Shown: piece by piece, positions 16,802 to 24,992 of the stretch
Numbering within the stretch: the stretch's first letter is position 1
Layout of the letters: every line of letters begins with the position of its first letter
DNA from: Pseudomonas frederiksbergensis
GTDB lineage: Bacteria > Pseudomonadota > Gammaproteobacteria > Pseudomonadales > Pseudomonadaceae
Assembly: GCF_000802155.2 (NCBI RefSeq)
Contig: NZ_JQGJ02000027.1
Coordinates: 1 to 47,329, forward strand
DNA: 47,329 nt
Direction: 5' to 3'
Translations under genes and position numbers: made by a program
Notes under the pieces: model-generated
Databases searched by the model: none
What the model was told of the DNA's origin: nothing
What the model saw: only the letters and a program-made list of their open reading frames with translations

Positions 16802-17893
16802 TTAGTCTGCTACTGGCTTTCCATTAACCATACGCATTCTTAAGTAAGGTTGTACCGTGCGTTGGCCGCTTGAGTCGAATGTAATGTCACCAGTTGCACC
16901 ATTGAATCCATTGCCTACTTTAAACATCGCCTCGGTGACTTTAACGGGATCCGTTGATTTGGCTTCATTTATTGCTGCTGCCGCGATCATGACAGCATCA
17001 TAGGCAAAGCCGTTATAAGTTGAGGCGAAATCCATCTTGAATTTTTCTTTGTAGGCTTTCTCGTACTCAGCTCCATTGGGCCCTGTGTAGTTCAGATCTA
17101 CACCTGTTTGGCCCTCAGTGAAATTTGGATCGCTGTCGGCAGTGCACATTGTCAGATAGATGCCATACCATGGCGTATCACTTAATCCCAGCTCAAATGA
17201 CTCTCGATTTATTGTGGAGGACTCTTTTCCGTAGGCTGAATAAACGTAAAGATCTGGTTTACTCTGCTCAAGTTGTTGCAACTCTCTTCGGTATGAAGTT
17301 TGGCCCTCGGCATAGAGTATGGTTGCAACAACTTCGCCGCCAAGCGCTTTGTATTTCGTGGATAGTACTTCAGAAATACCTTGACCATAAGCATTGTTTG
17401 GTACGAATACCGCTATCTTTCGTTTACCTGAGGCATAGATATCCTCGGCTGCATAGCTTCCCAGGATATCATCCAAGCCTAATACGCTAAAAACCCCGCG
17501 ACCCAGTGATCGCATTTGTGTGCTAGAGCCTGCGATATTGATATGCACTTTTCCCTGTTGCTGTACATATTCAGCCACTGGAATAGTAACGCCCGATCCA
17601 AATTCCCCGATAATAACTGGAGTTTTATTGATGGCGATTAGCTTCTTGGCGGCGTCAATTGCTGTCGGAGTGCGTCCACCAGAGTCCTCTACAATAACTT
17701 TCAGTGGACTGCCAAGCACCCCACCGTTTGCATTGATCTTCTCTACTGCTAGATCCACTCCTCGGCGCTCATCTTCACCGCCGGTCGCGCTCGAACCGGA
17801 CATCGGCAATATCGCACCCATCACAACCTCTTCGGCAAAAGCCGGGCCACTCAAAGCAAAAGATATCAATGTAATCGGAATCAGCTTGTTCAT
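16802..17893 (-). CDS. livK: Periplasmic substrate-binding protein, LivK/AmiC type
   Basis: 363 residues with a clear signal peptide (MNKLIPITLISFALSGPAFA|EEV). The mature protein is a type I periplasmic-binding fold: MGAILPMSGSSATGGEDERRGVDLAVEKINANGG, the hinge VFVPNNAYGQGISE and NGFAYDAVMIAAAAINEA. Such proteins bind branched-chain amino acids, amides, urea or aromatic acids; the ligand is not predictable here. It opens the importer operon, 41 bases after a sigma-54-type promoter. Co-regulation with the monooxygenase operon suggests it binds that enzyme's substrate. Confidence 0.85.
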   Translation of the reverse strand: MNKLIPITLISFALSGPAFAEEVVMGAILPMSGSSATGGEDERRGVDLAVEKINANGGVLGSPLKVIVEDSGGRTPTAIDAAKKLIAINKTPVIIGEFGSGVTIPVAEYVQQQGKVHINIAGSSTQMRSLGRGVFSVLGLDDILGSYAAEDIYASGKRKIAVFVPNNAYGQGISEVLSTKYKALGGEVVATILYAEGQTSYRRELQQLEQSKPDLYVYSAYGKESSTINRESFELGLSDTPWYGIYLTMCTADSDPNFTEGQTGVDLNYTGPNGAEYEKAYKEKFKMDFASTYNGFAYDAVMIAAAAINEAKSTDPVKVTEAMFKVGNGFNGATGDITFDSSGQRTVQPYLRMRMVNGKPVAD

Positions 17894-17933
17894 ACTATTT
17901 ATCTCTTTCCAGGATGAGACTGGAATCGTTAAA

Positions 17934-17948
17934 GCAAGCTGTGTGCCA
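17934..17948 (-). promoter_or_regulatory. Sigma-54 (-24/-12) promoter of the Liv importer operon
   Basis: On the minus strand TGGCACACAGCTTGC, followed by TTT, matches the TGGCACG-N4-TTGC consensus at all but one base, with exact spacing. It lies 41 bases before the binding-protein ATG. The equivalent site before the monooxygenase operon is offset by 5299 bases, while the upstream enhancer blocks are offset by 5300. Confidence 0.75.
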
Positions 17949-18042
17949 TAGAATTCCTGGCGCTCTATGCTTATGATTTATAAGTTTTTTTTGAGCCAAT
18001 AACTCTGTTTATTTCCAGAGAGCACGCTGCCTGCACAGACAG

Positions 18043-18087
18043 TGAGCACACATGGCTCCAACATGGTGCGCACAGATGTGTATACAC
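18043..18087. promoter_or_regulatory. Upstream activating region of the Liv importer: TGTGTGCTCA block plus GTGTATACAC
   Basis: Plus-strand TGAGCACACA (18043-18052) and the palindrome GTGTATACAC (18078-18087) repeat, with identical 35-base spacing, the blocks found at 12743-12787. Conserved bases also occur between them (for example TCCA and GTGC). The palindrome centre is about 160 bases upstream of the predicted sigma-54 start. Confidence 0.6.
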
Positions 18088-18105
18088 TTTGCTCTTGCCA
18101 CTCCT

Positions 18106-18369
18106 CTACGCGTTTTTTGAAACGGAAGGCTGGGCCATCAGGTCGTGCTGGGGCGCGCGATAATCTGGTATTCGTTTGGCTAGGCCCGCCCCGGTCACCA
18201 GAAGGCGGCCCTCCTCTACAAAGGCCTGTTCGATAGCCGCCCCAGTTACAGGCTCGGATTTGGCGTTGCCAGCAACCATGGCAGCTCCCGATTGCTGCGC
18301 AATGCCGAGACAGCAAACGAGAAAAGCGGCACCACCTTCGATGATCCCAGGTACGTCCCTGAGCAGCAC
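18106..18369 (-). CDS. Unrecognised ORF, probably a gene fragment
   Basis: An 87-codon frame (MLLRDVPGIIEGGAAFLVCCLGIAQQSGAAMVAGN...) with amino-acid-like composition but no family I can name. There is no evident ribosome binding site. It lies between the importer leader and a LysE remnant, in a stretch of broken genes. It could be part of a decayed enzyme gene; coding status is uncertain. Confidence 0.25.
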   Translation of the reverse strand: MLLRDVPGIIEGGAAFLVCCLGIAQQSGAAMVAGNAKSEPVTGAAIEQAFVEEGRLLVTGAGLAKRIPDYRAPQHDLMAQPSVSKNA

Positions 18370-18682
18370 ACCATGTATGTGGCCGAACTCAATCTCTATT
18401 CTGACAACACTGAAATAGCGCCTTTTATAGGATCAGTGAATGAACTGAGGAGAAGCACTCTTATCGTTGGGCACCATTGCCGCTTCTCTAGCGGTGTAAG
18501 ACCAAGAGGACTGGCCACGGACTTCATGCTTCAGTGGTTGAGGAGCATGACCTGAAAGAGTTCGTGAGCGGGATAGATGAGAGTCAGATCATCATTGAAG
18601 AAGATCAACGTTCCCGCCTGCTCAAGGCCGTCAAACCTCAGGACAGTATTGCTATGATGCTCCCCTCATCCATGCTTTCAGT
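18370..18682. other. Region without recognisable intact gene
   Basis: About 310 bases of mixed composition. Short plus-strand frames (for example HDLKEFVSGIDESQIIIEEDQRSRLL around 18537-18617) could be debris of lost genes. I found no RNA gene, repeat or promoter here. Confidence 0.35.
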
Positions 18683-18829
18683 TGCGGAGTCGTTTATCTG
18701 GCGGTGGGATATGGCGCCCGCGCAGTACTGACTTCTCGACCTGGTGCAGCGCTCAATGTCAGCCGCATCTCAGGGGCCGCAATGATTGTCATCGCTGTCG
18801 TCCTCGCGGCTGAACGTCTGACCATTTAA
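18683..18829 (+). pseudogene. C-terminal remnant of a LysE/RhtB-type exporter
   Basis: The last 48 codons before TAA at 18827 read CGVVYLAVGYGARAVLTSRPGAALNVSRISGAAMIVIAVVLAAERLTI. The final ARAALN..SRISGAAMI.IA hydrophobic segment is characteristic of LysE/RhtB amino-acid exporters. No start or upstream body of the gene can be read, so the 5' part is lost. It lies directly before panB. Confidence 0.55.
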
Positions 18830-18843
18830 TAGAAGGTACACCA

Positions 18844-19677
18844 ATGCTTGAACAGACCACCGCCCCCTACGCTAGCCAAAATCGTGGGAGGGTAAGAATC
18901 CCTCATCTACAACAGATGAAGGCGCGGGGCCAAAAATGGGCCATGTTGACCGCTTATGACATGTACACCGCAGCCATATTTGAAGATGCAGGAATTCCTG
19001 TGCTTCTGGTCGGTGATTCAGCCGGTAACAACGTCTTCGGCTATGACTCGACCCTGGCAGTAACTGTTGACGAAATGCTGCCCTTAGTCAGCGCTGTCTC
19101 GCGGGCGACTAAGCGCGCATTGATCATTGCCGATCTGCCTTTTGGTTCGTACCAGGGGTCACCTGAGCAATGCTTCCATACAGCCGTGCGCTTTATGAAA
19201 GAAGGTGGTGCGCACGCCGTTAAGCTCGAAGGCGGGATTGAGATGCTCCCCCAGGTCGAGAAGCTGGTGGCCGCAGGGATTCCAGTGATGGCCCACATCG
19301 GATTCACCCCGCAGGCAGAGCATCAACTGGGCGGTTACCGTATCCAGGGCAAGGGCTTAGACGCGCAACGGTTGATTGATTTAGGGATGGCTTTTGAGCG
19401 CGCAGGGGCGTTTGGCCTGCTCATTGAGATGGTGCCAGGTCAGGTTGCAAGCCGGATCACCGAGGCAGTTGGCATTCCCACCGTTGGAATTGGGGCGGGG
19501 AACGGCTGTGACGCTCAAGTACTGGTATGGCAGGACATGGCAGGTCTCCGGCAAGGTCAGTTGCCTCGATTCGTCAAGCAATACGCTGATATGCGAAAGG
19601 TTTTGAATGACGCTGCTCAAGCCTTTGCTGAGGATGTCCAGTCAGGATCATTCCCAGGATCTGAGCACACTTTTTGA
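18844..19677 (+). CDS. panB: 3-methyl-2-oxobutanoate hydroxymethyltransferase
   Basis: 277-residue PanB, normal length. It catalyses formation of ketopantoate from alpha-ketoisovalerate and methylene-tetrahydrofolate, the first pantoate-specific step. Conserved blocks are MLTAYDMYTAAIFEDAGIPVLLVGDSAGNNVFGYDSTL with metal-binding Asp residues, DLPFGSY, AVKLEGG, MAHIGFTPQ and GIGAGNGCDAQVLVWQDM. AGAAGG lies upstream. It stands alone, without panC, between two gene remnants; a Pseudomonas core genome normally has its own panB-panC pair, so this is probably an extra copy on the island. Confidence 0.9.
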   Translation: MLEQTTAPYASQNRGRVRIPHLQQMKARGQKWAMLTAYDMYTAAIFEDAGIPVLLVGDSAGNNVFGYDSTLAVTVDEMLPLVSAVSRATKRALIIADLPFGSYQGSPEQCFHTAVRFMKEGGAHAVKLEGGIEMLPQVEKLVAAGIPVMAHIGFTPQAEHQLGGYRIQGKGLDAQRLIDLGMAFERAGAFGLLIEMVPGQVASRITEAVGIPTVGIGAGNGCDAQVLVWQDMAGLRQGQLPRFVKQYADMRKVLNDAAQAFAEDVQSGSFPGSEHTF

Positions 19678-19694
19678 CGCGGCAGGAGAATTCA

Positions 19695-19769
19695 ATTTAC
19701 GCGATACGCCAGAAGGCGATTGAAGGGCTTGAAGAGGGCGACACATTCGAGGTCAAGCGCACCTTCGGA
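19695..19769 (+). pseudogene. N-terminal fragment resembling a MaoC-like dehydratase
   Basis: In frame after a GGAG site, the sequence reads IRQKAIEGLEEGDTFEVKRTF, close to the start of MaoC-type (R)-hydratase domains (KAIEGLxVGDTFxVTRTF). It ends abruptly where IS66 sequence begins, at about 19765-19769. No ATG starts it. It may have followed panB in an original operon. Confidence 0.5.
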
Positions 19770-19889
19770 TAAGAGCTTCGTTGGCGCATGGAAATCCTGG
19801 CGACAAGGGTGGTCGCGTCCGCTTAAAAATACGCGGACACCATCGCCCTTAAAGCTGGAGTTCGGAAGGTGAGTTCACCGGACGCTTAC
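19765..19889 (-). mobile_element. Remnant of an IS66-family element (left end with tnpA start)
   Basis: Read on the minus strand from 19889 it begins GTAAGCGTCCGGTGAACTCA, the IS66 terminal repeat. It continues through a leader to ATG at 19789, coding MRQRSSYPK, the start of IS66 OrfA (TnpA). It breaks there into the MaoC-like fragment. The rest of the element is deleted. Confidence 0.75.
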
Positions 19890-19900
19890 AATTGTTAAGG

Positions 19901-19922
19901 GTAAGCGTCCGGCCAACTCACC
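19901..19922 (+). repeat. Second IS66-type terminal repeat, inverted to the first
   Basis: This copy, beginning GTAAGCGTCCGGCC and ending ACTCACC, matches the inverted copy ending at 19889 in 20 of 22 bases. The two ends face away from each other across 11 bases (19890-19900). No IS66 coding sequence follows on the right, so this is an isolated end. Confidence 0.7.
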
Positions 19923-20171
19923 TTGCGTGAGTTAGCCGGCACATACTAATGCGACAACCACTTCTGATTTCACTGGCAGTCGGAGCAATCTACCGTTTAA
20001 TAAAATGTTAAACATAGGCACGCTCCCATCGTTCAGAGCAGCTCGTGACCAGCGGCAAGCGCAGTAAAATCAGCAGATTTCCTCTATGGTACTCCATACA
20101 TATGCAGCAATCAGAGGTAACACGAAGACTTGCAAAGCGAAGCGATAGCCTGAACAGCCCTTATGCCGGCG

Positions 20172-21434
20172 TCACCAAAGCAGCAGGGTATAACTTACGA
20201 TGAGACGGTTCTCGTCCAGGTCGTTGCCGAAGTTGGTCGAGCGAAGTGTCGCATTGCGCCATTTCACACCCAGGTTTTTCAGTGGCCCGCTCTGAATCAC
20301 GTAGGCGATATCCGTATCGCGCTCCCATTCTTCACCGTTTCCCCGCCCGGCTCCAAGCTCGACACCGTCACCGGTCACATATCGAGTCATGAAAGTCAGG
20401 CCGGGTACACCTATCACAGCGAAGTTGTAATCGTAACGAGCCTGCCAGGAGCGCTCTTCGCGGTTGCCGAAGTCGCTGATCTGCACAAAGTTTAACAGGT
20501 AGGCATCGCTGCCATTCACATAGGCAAATCCAGTTTCACCGCTCATACGCTGGTAACCCAAGCCCAAAGCGTGACCGTCGTTGGTGTAGGTGACCATGCC
20601 GCTGAAGGACTTGTTGTCGATGTTACTGCCACCCTCGTTCGAGGAACGTGCGAAGCGCAGGTCGCTCTTTAGGCTCTGACCCGCCCCCAGTGGAAGCAGG
20701 TAGTTCAGGTTCAACTGATGCTGCCGGTAGAAGTTCTCCAAACGACCATAGCCGTAACCAGTGGTGAGGTTGTCGCTCCACTTGTAACTGAGGTTGGCGA
20801 AGTCGAAGGCGTCACTGGTGGTGCTGGGTGCGCGGATGTTCTTCATGCCAACCGTGGTAATACCCATGTCCTGATAGTCGGAGGAGTCGCGCTGGTTAAC
20901 CTGGCGCAGGTGGCCCGCGTCGAATGTCAGACCATCGAGCTCCAACGAAGTGAGCTGGCCGCCTTCGAAGGTCTGCGGCAGCAGTCGCGAATCGCTTGAC
21001 AGCAAAACTGGCAGCTTCGGGATCAGAGTGCCAACCTTGAGGGTGCTCTTCGAAGCGCGAAGCTTAGCGGTAAGGCCATATTCACCGTATTCGTCTTGGG
21101 CGCGGTTAGGGGCTTCCCGGTCGCGCTTCAGAAGGCCGGTACCGGCACGGTCTGGGCTGGAGTCTAGCTTGACGCCGAGGATACCGATGGCATCCAAGCC
21201 TACCCCGACTGTGCCTTCGGTGAACCCGGATTCGTAGCGCAGCATGAATCCTTGAGCCCACTCTTCAGCCTTGGCCTGGGCCGCGTTGTCCTGGCGGAAG
21301 TCACGGTTAAAGTAAAAGTTTCGCAGCTCCAGGCTGGCCTTGCTGTCCTGCAAGAACTCTGCGCTAGCCGGGGCGGTGAAAAACACTGCACTACTACCCA
21401 GCAGCAGACCAGAAGTGATAGGGGTGAGCTTCAT
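20172..21434 (-). CDS. OprD-family outer membrane porin
   Basis: 420 residues with a signal peptide (MKLTPITSGLLLGSSAVFFTAPASA|EFL). The OprD start motif follows: FLQDSKASLELRNFYFNRDFR, with EEWAQGFMLRYESGFTEGTVGVGLDAIG. Alternating beta-strand patterns run to the C-terminal strand LIVSYTLLLW, ending in an aromatic residue as outer membrane barrels do. OprD porins take up small carboxylates and amino acids. Next to an MHS transporter and a 5-oxoprolinase-type operon, the substrate may be an amino-acid derivative such as pyroglutamate (inference). Confidence 0.92.
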   Translation of the reverse strand: MKLTPITSGLLLGSSAVFFTAPASAEFLQDSKASLELRNFYFNRDFRQDNAAQAKAEEWAQGFMLRYESGFTEGTVGVGLDAIGILGVKLDSSPDRAGTGLLKRDREAPNRAQDEYGEYGLTAKLRASKSTLKVGTLIPKLPVLLSSDSRLLPQTFEGGQLTSLELDGLTFDAGHLRQVNQRDSSDYQDMGITTVGMKNIRAPSTTSDAFDFANLSYKWSDNLTTGYGYGRLENFYRQHQLNLNYLLPLGAGQSLKSDLRFARSSNEGGSNIDNKSFSGMVTYTNDGHALGLGYQRMSGETGFAYVNGSDAYLLNFVQISDFGNREERSWQARYDYNFAVIGVPGLTFMTRYVTGDGVELGAGRGNGEEWERDTDIAYVIQSGPLKNLGVKWRNATLRSTNFGNDLDENRLIVSYTLLLW

Positions 21435-21761
21435 TCTTGCCTCTTTTTTGTTTTGATAGTTAGAAGCTGTGCCGGCACCAAGTGACCGGCCAATTTAAAC
21501 TTTCATGATTTTCGGATAGGACATCAGCATTAAGGACTGGCCCAATTCGCTGATTACATAAATTTAAAATTAATCCTGTAGAAAGCAACTCCTGCACCTT
21601 GTGTGAGGCGCTGCATCTTAAGGCACTATTCAATATATCTTTTAGAACAGCTTTAGATATGAAGGTAGAACCAGTCGATAAACTACCCACACCTCAACAG
21701 ATGCGCTACCGAGATGTGAGGTAGAGGTCAAACACGGTTCTCAACCACCTGTAAACTGGGG
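21435..21761. other. Intergenic region between porin and MFS genes
   Basis: 327 bases that should contain the oprD promoter and the end of the MFS transcript. No convincing -10/-35, terminator hairpin or repeat was found. Confidence 0.35.
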
Positions 21762-23108
21762 TTACCGTTCAAGCTGTTTACCCGCAGTCTCATTCAGAAA
21801 GAGCAGAGACAGGAGGCTCAACAACGCAGCGCCTGCGAGGAAGTACCCCGGCATAAGCAAGTTGCCGGTCGAGCCGATCAAGGCTGACGAGATAAACGGC
21901 CCCAGACCACCGCCCATAATAGCTCCCAAGTTGATAGCAATTGCCATGCCGGTGTAGCGAACACGAGTAGGGAATTGTTCAGCATAGGTTGGATAACCAA
22001 CAGACTGAATAATTGGCATAGGCAATGTGGCAATCAGCAGTGCCAGGCCGGCAACCCAAATCGAGGCACCATCCATCAATGCCATCATAGGAACGACGAG
22101 AAGCACATAACCGCCAAAGCCGATGGCGAGCGTGCGACGGCGTCCCAAACGGTCTGATACAGCACCCCAGAACGGCATCATCGCCGCGACGATGAAACTG
22201 ATGCTCGCGATTGCCCAATAGACATGCGACTTTTCAAACTTCAGATAGGTAGTCAGATAGATGTTCATGAAGACGATACCGATGAAGTAACCGACGTTCT
22301 GTCCAAAAGCCAGGATGAACACACGAACAACCTTGCCCAAATGCTTGGTCATTACCTCGCGCACGGGCGCCGCAGGTGGCTTGTCCTTCTTCAAGAACTC
22401 CTGGTATTCAGGGGTCTCTTCAACGTTATGACGCAGCTTGCAGGAGAGCAGCACCAATGGCACACACAGTAAGAACGGGATCCTCCAACCCCACTCCTGA
22501 AGAGCCTCAGGGGACAACACGAGCGTGACAACACCACATACGCAGGCTGCAGTACCGCCACCAATGGCCACCCCGACGGGCGTGAAAGAGCCGAAGAAAC
22601 CTCGTCGGTGAGCAGGAGCTGATTCGGCAACGAAAGCGGCCGCACCAACCACTTCTGCGCCTGCAAAGAAGCCCTGTGCCAGACGGATCAGTACGAGGAG
22701 AATAGGTGCGATGATCCCTGCCTGAGCTGTGGTTGGTAGGAAGCCAATCAGAGTCGTGGAAAGGCCCATGCCTATAACAGTGGTGAGTAGTACACCACGA
22801 CGACCGATCCGGTCACCTAATCGTCCAAGGATGATTCCCCCCAACGGTCTAGTGAGAAATGCACTACCGAACACAGCAAGCGATGCGAGCAGAGCAGCTG
22901 CTGGATTGTCACCTGGGAAGAACAACGGCGCGATAACTGCGGCCATGTAGCCATAAACGCCGAACTCGTAATATTCGACTGCCGTTCCGGTGGAGGCCGC
23001 GATTGCAGCTCGTCGGCTGACAGATTTACTGTCAGACACAACGGAAGTAGAAAGAGAATCGGCAGCGGGCACGGAGTCCACTCCCTCTGGAGCCACTGTA
23101 GGAGACAT
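21762..23108 (-). CDS. MFS transporter, metabolite:H+ symporter (MHS) family
   Basis: 448 residues with twelve hydrophobic segments. Family marks are AASTGTAVEYYEFGVYGYMAAVIAPLFFP at the first helix, GSAFLTRPLGGIILGRLGDRIGRRGVLL between helices 2 and 3, and RLAQGFFAGAEVVGAAAFVAE. These place it with KgtP/ShiA/ProP-type proton symporters for organic acids. The middle loop (HNVEETPEYQEFLKKDKPPAAPVREVM) is typical too. Located between porin and 5-oxoproline genes on the same strand, it is a candidate uptake system for the same substrate. Confidence 0.9.
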   Translation of the reverse strand: MSPTVAPEGVDSVPAADSLSTSVVSDSKSVSRRAAIAASTGTAVEYYEFGVYGYMAAVIAPLFFPGDNPAAALLASLAVFGSAFLTRPLGGIILGRLGDRIGRRGVLLTTVIGMGLSTTLIGFLPTTAQAGIIAPILLVLIRLAQGFFAGAEVVGAAAFVAESAPAHRRGFFGSFTPVGVAIGGGTAACVCGVVTLVLSPEALQEWGWRIPFLLCVPLVLLSCKLRHNVEETPEYQEFLKKDKPPAAPVREVMTKHLGKVVRVFILAFGQNVGYFIGIVFMNIYLTTYLKFEKSHVYWAIASISFIVAAMMPFWGAVSDRLGRRRTLAIGFGGYVLLVVPMMALMDGASIWVAGLALLIATLPMPIIQSVGYPTYAEQFPTRVRYTGMAIAINLGAIMGGGLGPFISSALIGSTGNLLMPGYFLAGAALLSLLSLLFLNETAGKQLER

Positions 23109-23587
23109 AAACCACCATTCACGAAACCAACGGATTGTTAGTTAGACGGACAGAGCCGCCTGTTTATGTGTTTGCCGTTAGCAAACTGGTTGTGATTGGC
23201 AGTAATTGAGACGCCGACAGGCGAGCTCTCTGACTGTCTTATTCTTGTTATTCAGCGACATTTGGCTACGAGCTCCAACGCCGCGCAGTCCATTACTTGG
23301 CAAACAGCTGCCTTAATCCTATGAAATCTATAAGCGCAGGAATCAATAGGCACAGCATCGCCATCCACCGCACCGCTGCGAAAAGATTTATAGCTAACAG
23401 TCTCTTGATGCTCTCTTCTCACCAGTATTTACTGGAGAACTGGAAGCCTACCCAAAGGGTGCTCAACCACCCTTGGACAGAACAAGCGCCTGACCGCACA
23501 AGAAATAGTCAGATAAAAAGTCGTAAACAAGGAGTGCAACGTGAAACTGAGAAATGGTCATCATAGGCTCCAGTCTTGTCTTTTTTA
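23109..23587. other. Intergenic region without recognisable gene
   Basis: About 480 bases between the MFS gene and the damaged end of accC. The small open frames have no family features. AT-rich sequence near 23660-23715 lies inside the altered accC tail just beyond this stretch. No clear promoter or terminator seen. Confidence 0.35.
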
Positions 23588-24982
23588 TCAAGCACCGAAA
23601 GCTATCACTCTCGGTTCGCTGCCTTGCGCCTGGAAATCATCATAAAGCGAGCTCACGACCAAAAAAACAATATATATTTTTGATTTGAACAAAAATTTTT
23701 TGTTGATTAGCCATGAACCCAAGTCCCAGATAAGGGCGGCCCGCCACGAATGCAGGGCGTTACGCATACGAGCCATCGCACCATCCCGGGTTGGGGCATA
23801 GCTAATCACTTTACCGATCAACGAGTCGTAGTTCGGAGGAACGGAGTAGCCACTGTAGAGATGAGAATCAACGCGAATGCCGTGGCCACCAGGCGCATGG
23901 AACTGCTTCACCTTGCCAGGGCTTGGCATGAACGTGTCTGGATCTTCAGCATTGATCCGGCACTCGAAAGCATGACCCAGGATCTTCACATCGCTCTGCT
24001 TGATGGTCAGCGGATTGCCCGCTGCAATGCTGAGCATTTCCCTGACGATGTCGACGCCGGTAATCATCTCGGTAACCGGGTGCTCAACCTGTACCCGGGT
24101 GTTCATCTCGATGAAATAGAAGCGGCCATTTTCATAGAGGAACTCGAAGGTGCCAGCACCCCGGTAACCGATCTCAATGCATGCATCAACACAACGCTGA
24201 AGCACCTCAGCCCGTGCCTTCTCATCGATCTGAGGAGCCGGCGCCTCCTCCAGAACTTTCTGATGGCGCCGCTGCAGAGAGCAATCTCGGTCGTAAAGAT
24301 GGATCGCGTTGCCCTGGCCATCCGAGAGCACCTGCACTTCAACGTGCCGAGGGTTTCCTAAGAACTTTTCCAGGTAAACAATCGGGTTACCGAAGGCAGC
24401 ACCTGCCTCAGTACGCGTTAGCTTGGCCGACTTGATAAGGTCTTCCTCGCGATGAACGACACGCATCCCTCGACCGCCACCACCACCTGCTGCTTTGATG
24501 ATGACCGGATACCCCACCTCGCGAGCGATTGACAAGGCAGTTTCTTCATCCTCAGGCAGGGCACCATCTGAGCCTGGCACTGTTGGAACACCAGCACGCT
24601 TCATCGCATCTTTCGCCGAGACCTTGTCACCCATGAGGCGAATCGTCTCTGCCTTCGGGCCGATGAACGCGAAGCCTGATTGCTCAACCTGATCTGCAAA
24701 ATCAGCGTTCTCAGCGAGGAAGCCATAACCTGGATGGATAGCAGTAGCGCCGGTCACCTCTGCTGCCGCGATGATCGCTGGCACGCTAAGGTAGGACTTG
24801 ACCGACGGAGCAGGGCCGATACATACCGTCTCGTCCGCCAAGCTCAGATGCATCAACTCACTGTCAGCAGTGGAGTAAACAGCCACGGTCTTGATATCCA
24901 TCTCCTTACACGCACGAACGATGCGCAAGGCGATCTCACCACGATTGGCAATAAGGACTTTGTGAAGTTTTTTACTGGACAT
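23588..24982 (-). CDS. accC: Biotin carboxylase with replaced C-terminus
   Basis: 464 residues; the first ~410 are a normal AccC. Visible are IANRGEIALRIVRACKE, HPGYGFLAENADFA, the glycine-rich ATP loop KAAGGGGGRGMR, EAPAP, and FIEMNTRVQVEHPVTE with the catalytic Glu/Arg residues. After YAPTRDGAMARMRNAL the usual end (around 45 residues up to the HYLE block) is missing. It is replaced by 54 unrelated residues, partly encoded by AT-rich DNA (LINKKFLFKSKIYIVFLVV). The junction is near 23752. The lost part belongs to the C-terminal lid/dimer region, so activity is doubtful. It lies 10 bases after accB in a pxp-acc operon. Confidence 0.85.
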   Translation of the reverse strand: MSSKKLHKVLIANRGEIALRIVRACKEMDIKTVAVYSTADSELMHLSLADETVCIGPAPSVKSYLSVPAIIAAAEVTGATAIHPGYGFLAENADFADQVEQSGFAFIGPKAETIRLMGDKVSAKDAMKRAGVPTVPGSDGALPEDEETALSIAREVGYPVIIKAAGGGGGRGMRVVHREEDLIKSAKLTRTEAGAAFGNPIVYLEKFLGNPRHVEVQVLSDGQGNAIHLYDRDCSLQRRHQKVLEEAPAPQIDEKARAEVLQRCVDACIEIGYRGAGTFEFLYENGRFYFIEMNTRVQVEHPVTEMITGVDIVREMLSIAAGNPLTIKQSDVKILGHAFECRINAEDPDTFMPSPGKVKQFHAPGGHGIRVDSHLYSGYSVPPNYDSLIGKVISYAPTRDGAMARMRNALHSWRAALIWDLGSWLINKKFLFKSKIYIVFLVVSSLYDDFQAQGSEPRVIAFGA

Positions 24983-24992
24983 CCCTCACACC

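Noticed and set aside
21455..21490. Possible sigma-54 promoter before the oprD-type gene (TGG...GC spacing on the minus strand)
   Set aside because: Only the GG and GC spacing fits; the rest of the site mismatches the consensus and there is no shared enhancer block.
23297..23566. Plus-strand frame of 89 codons in the MFS-accC gap
   Set aside because: No conserved features and no ribosome binding site; treated as non-coding.
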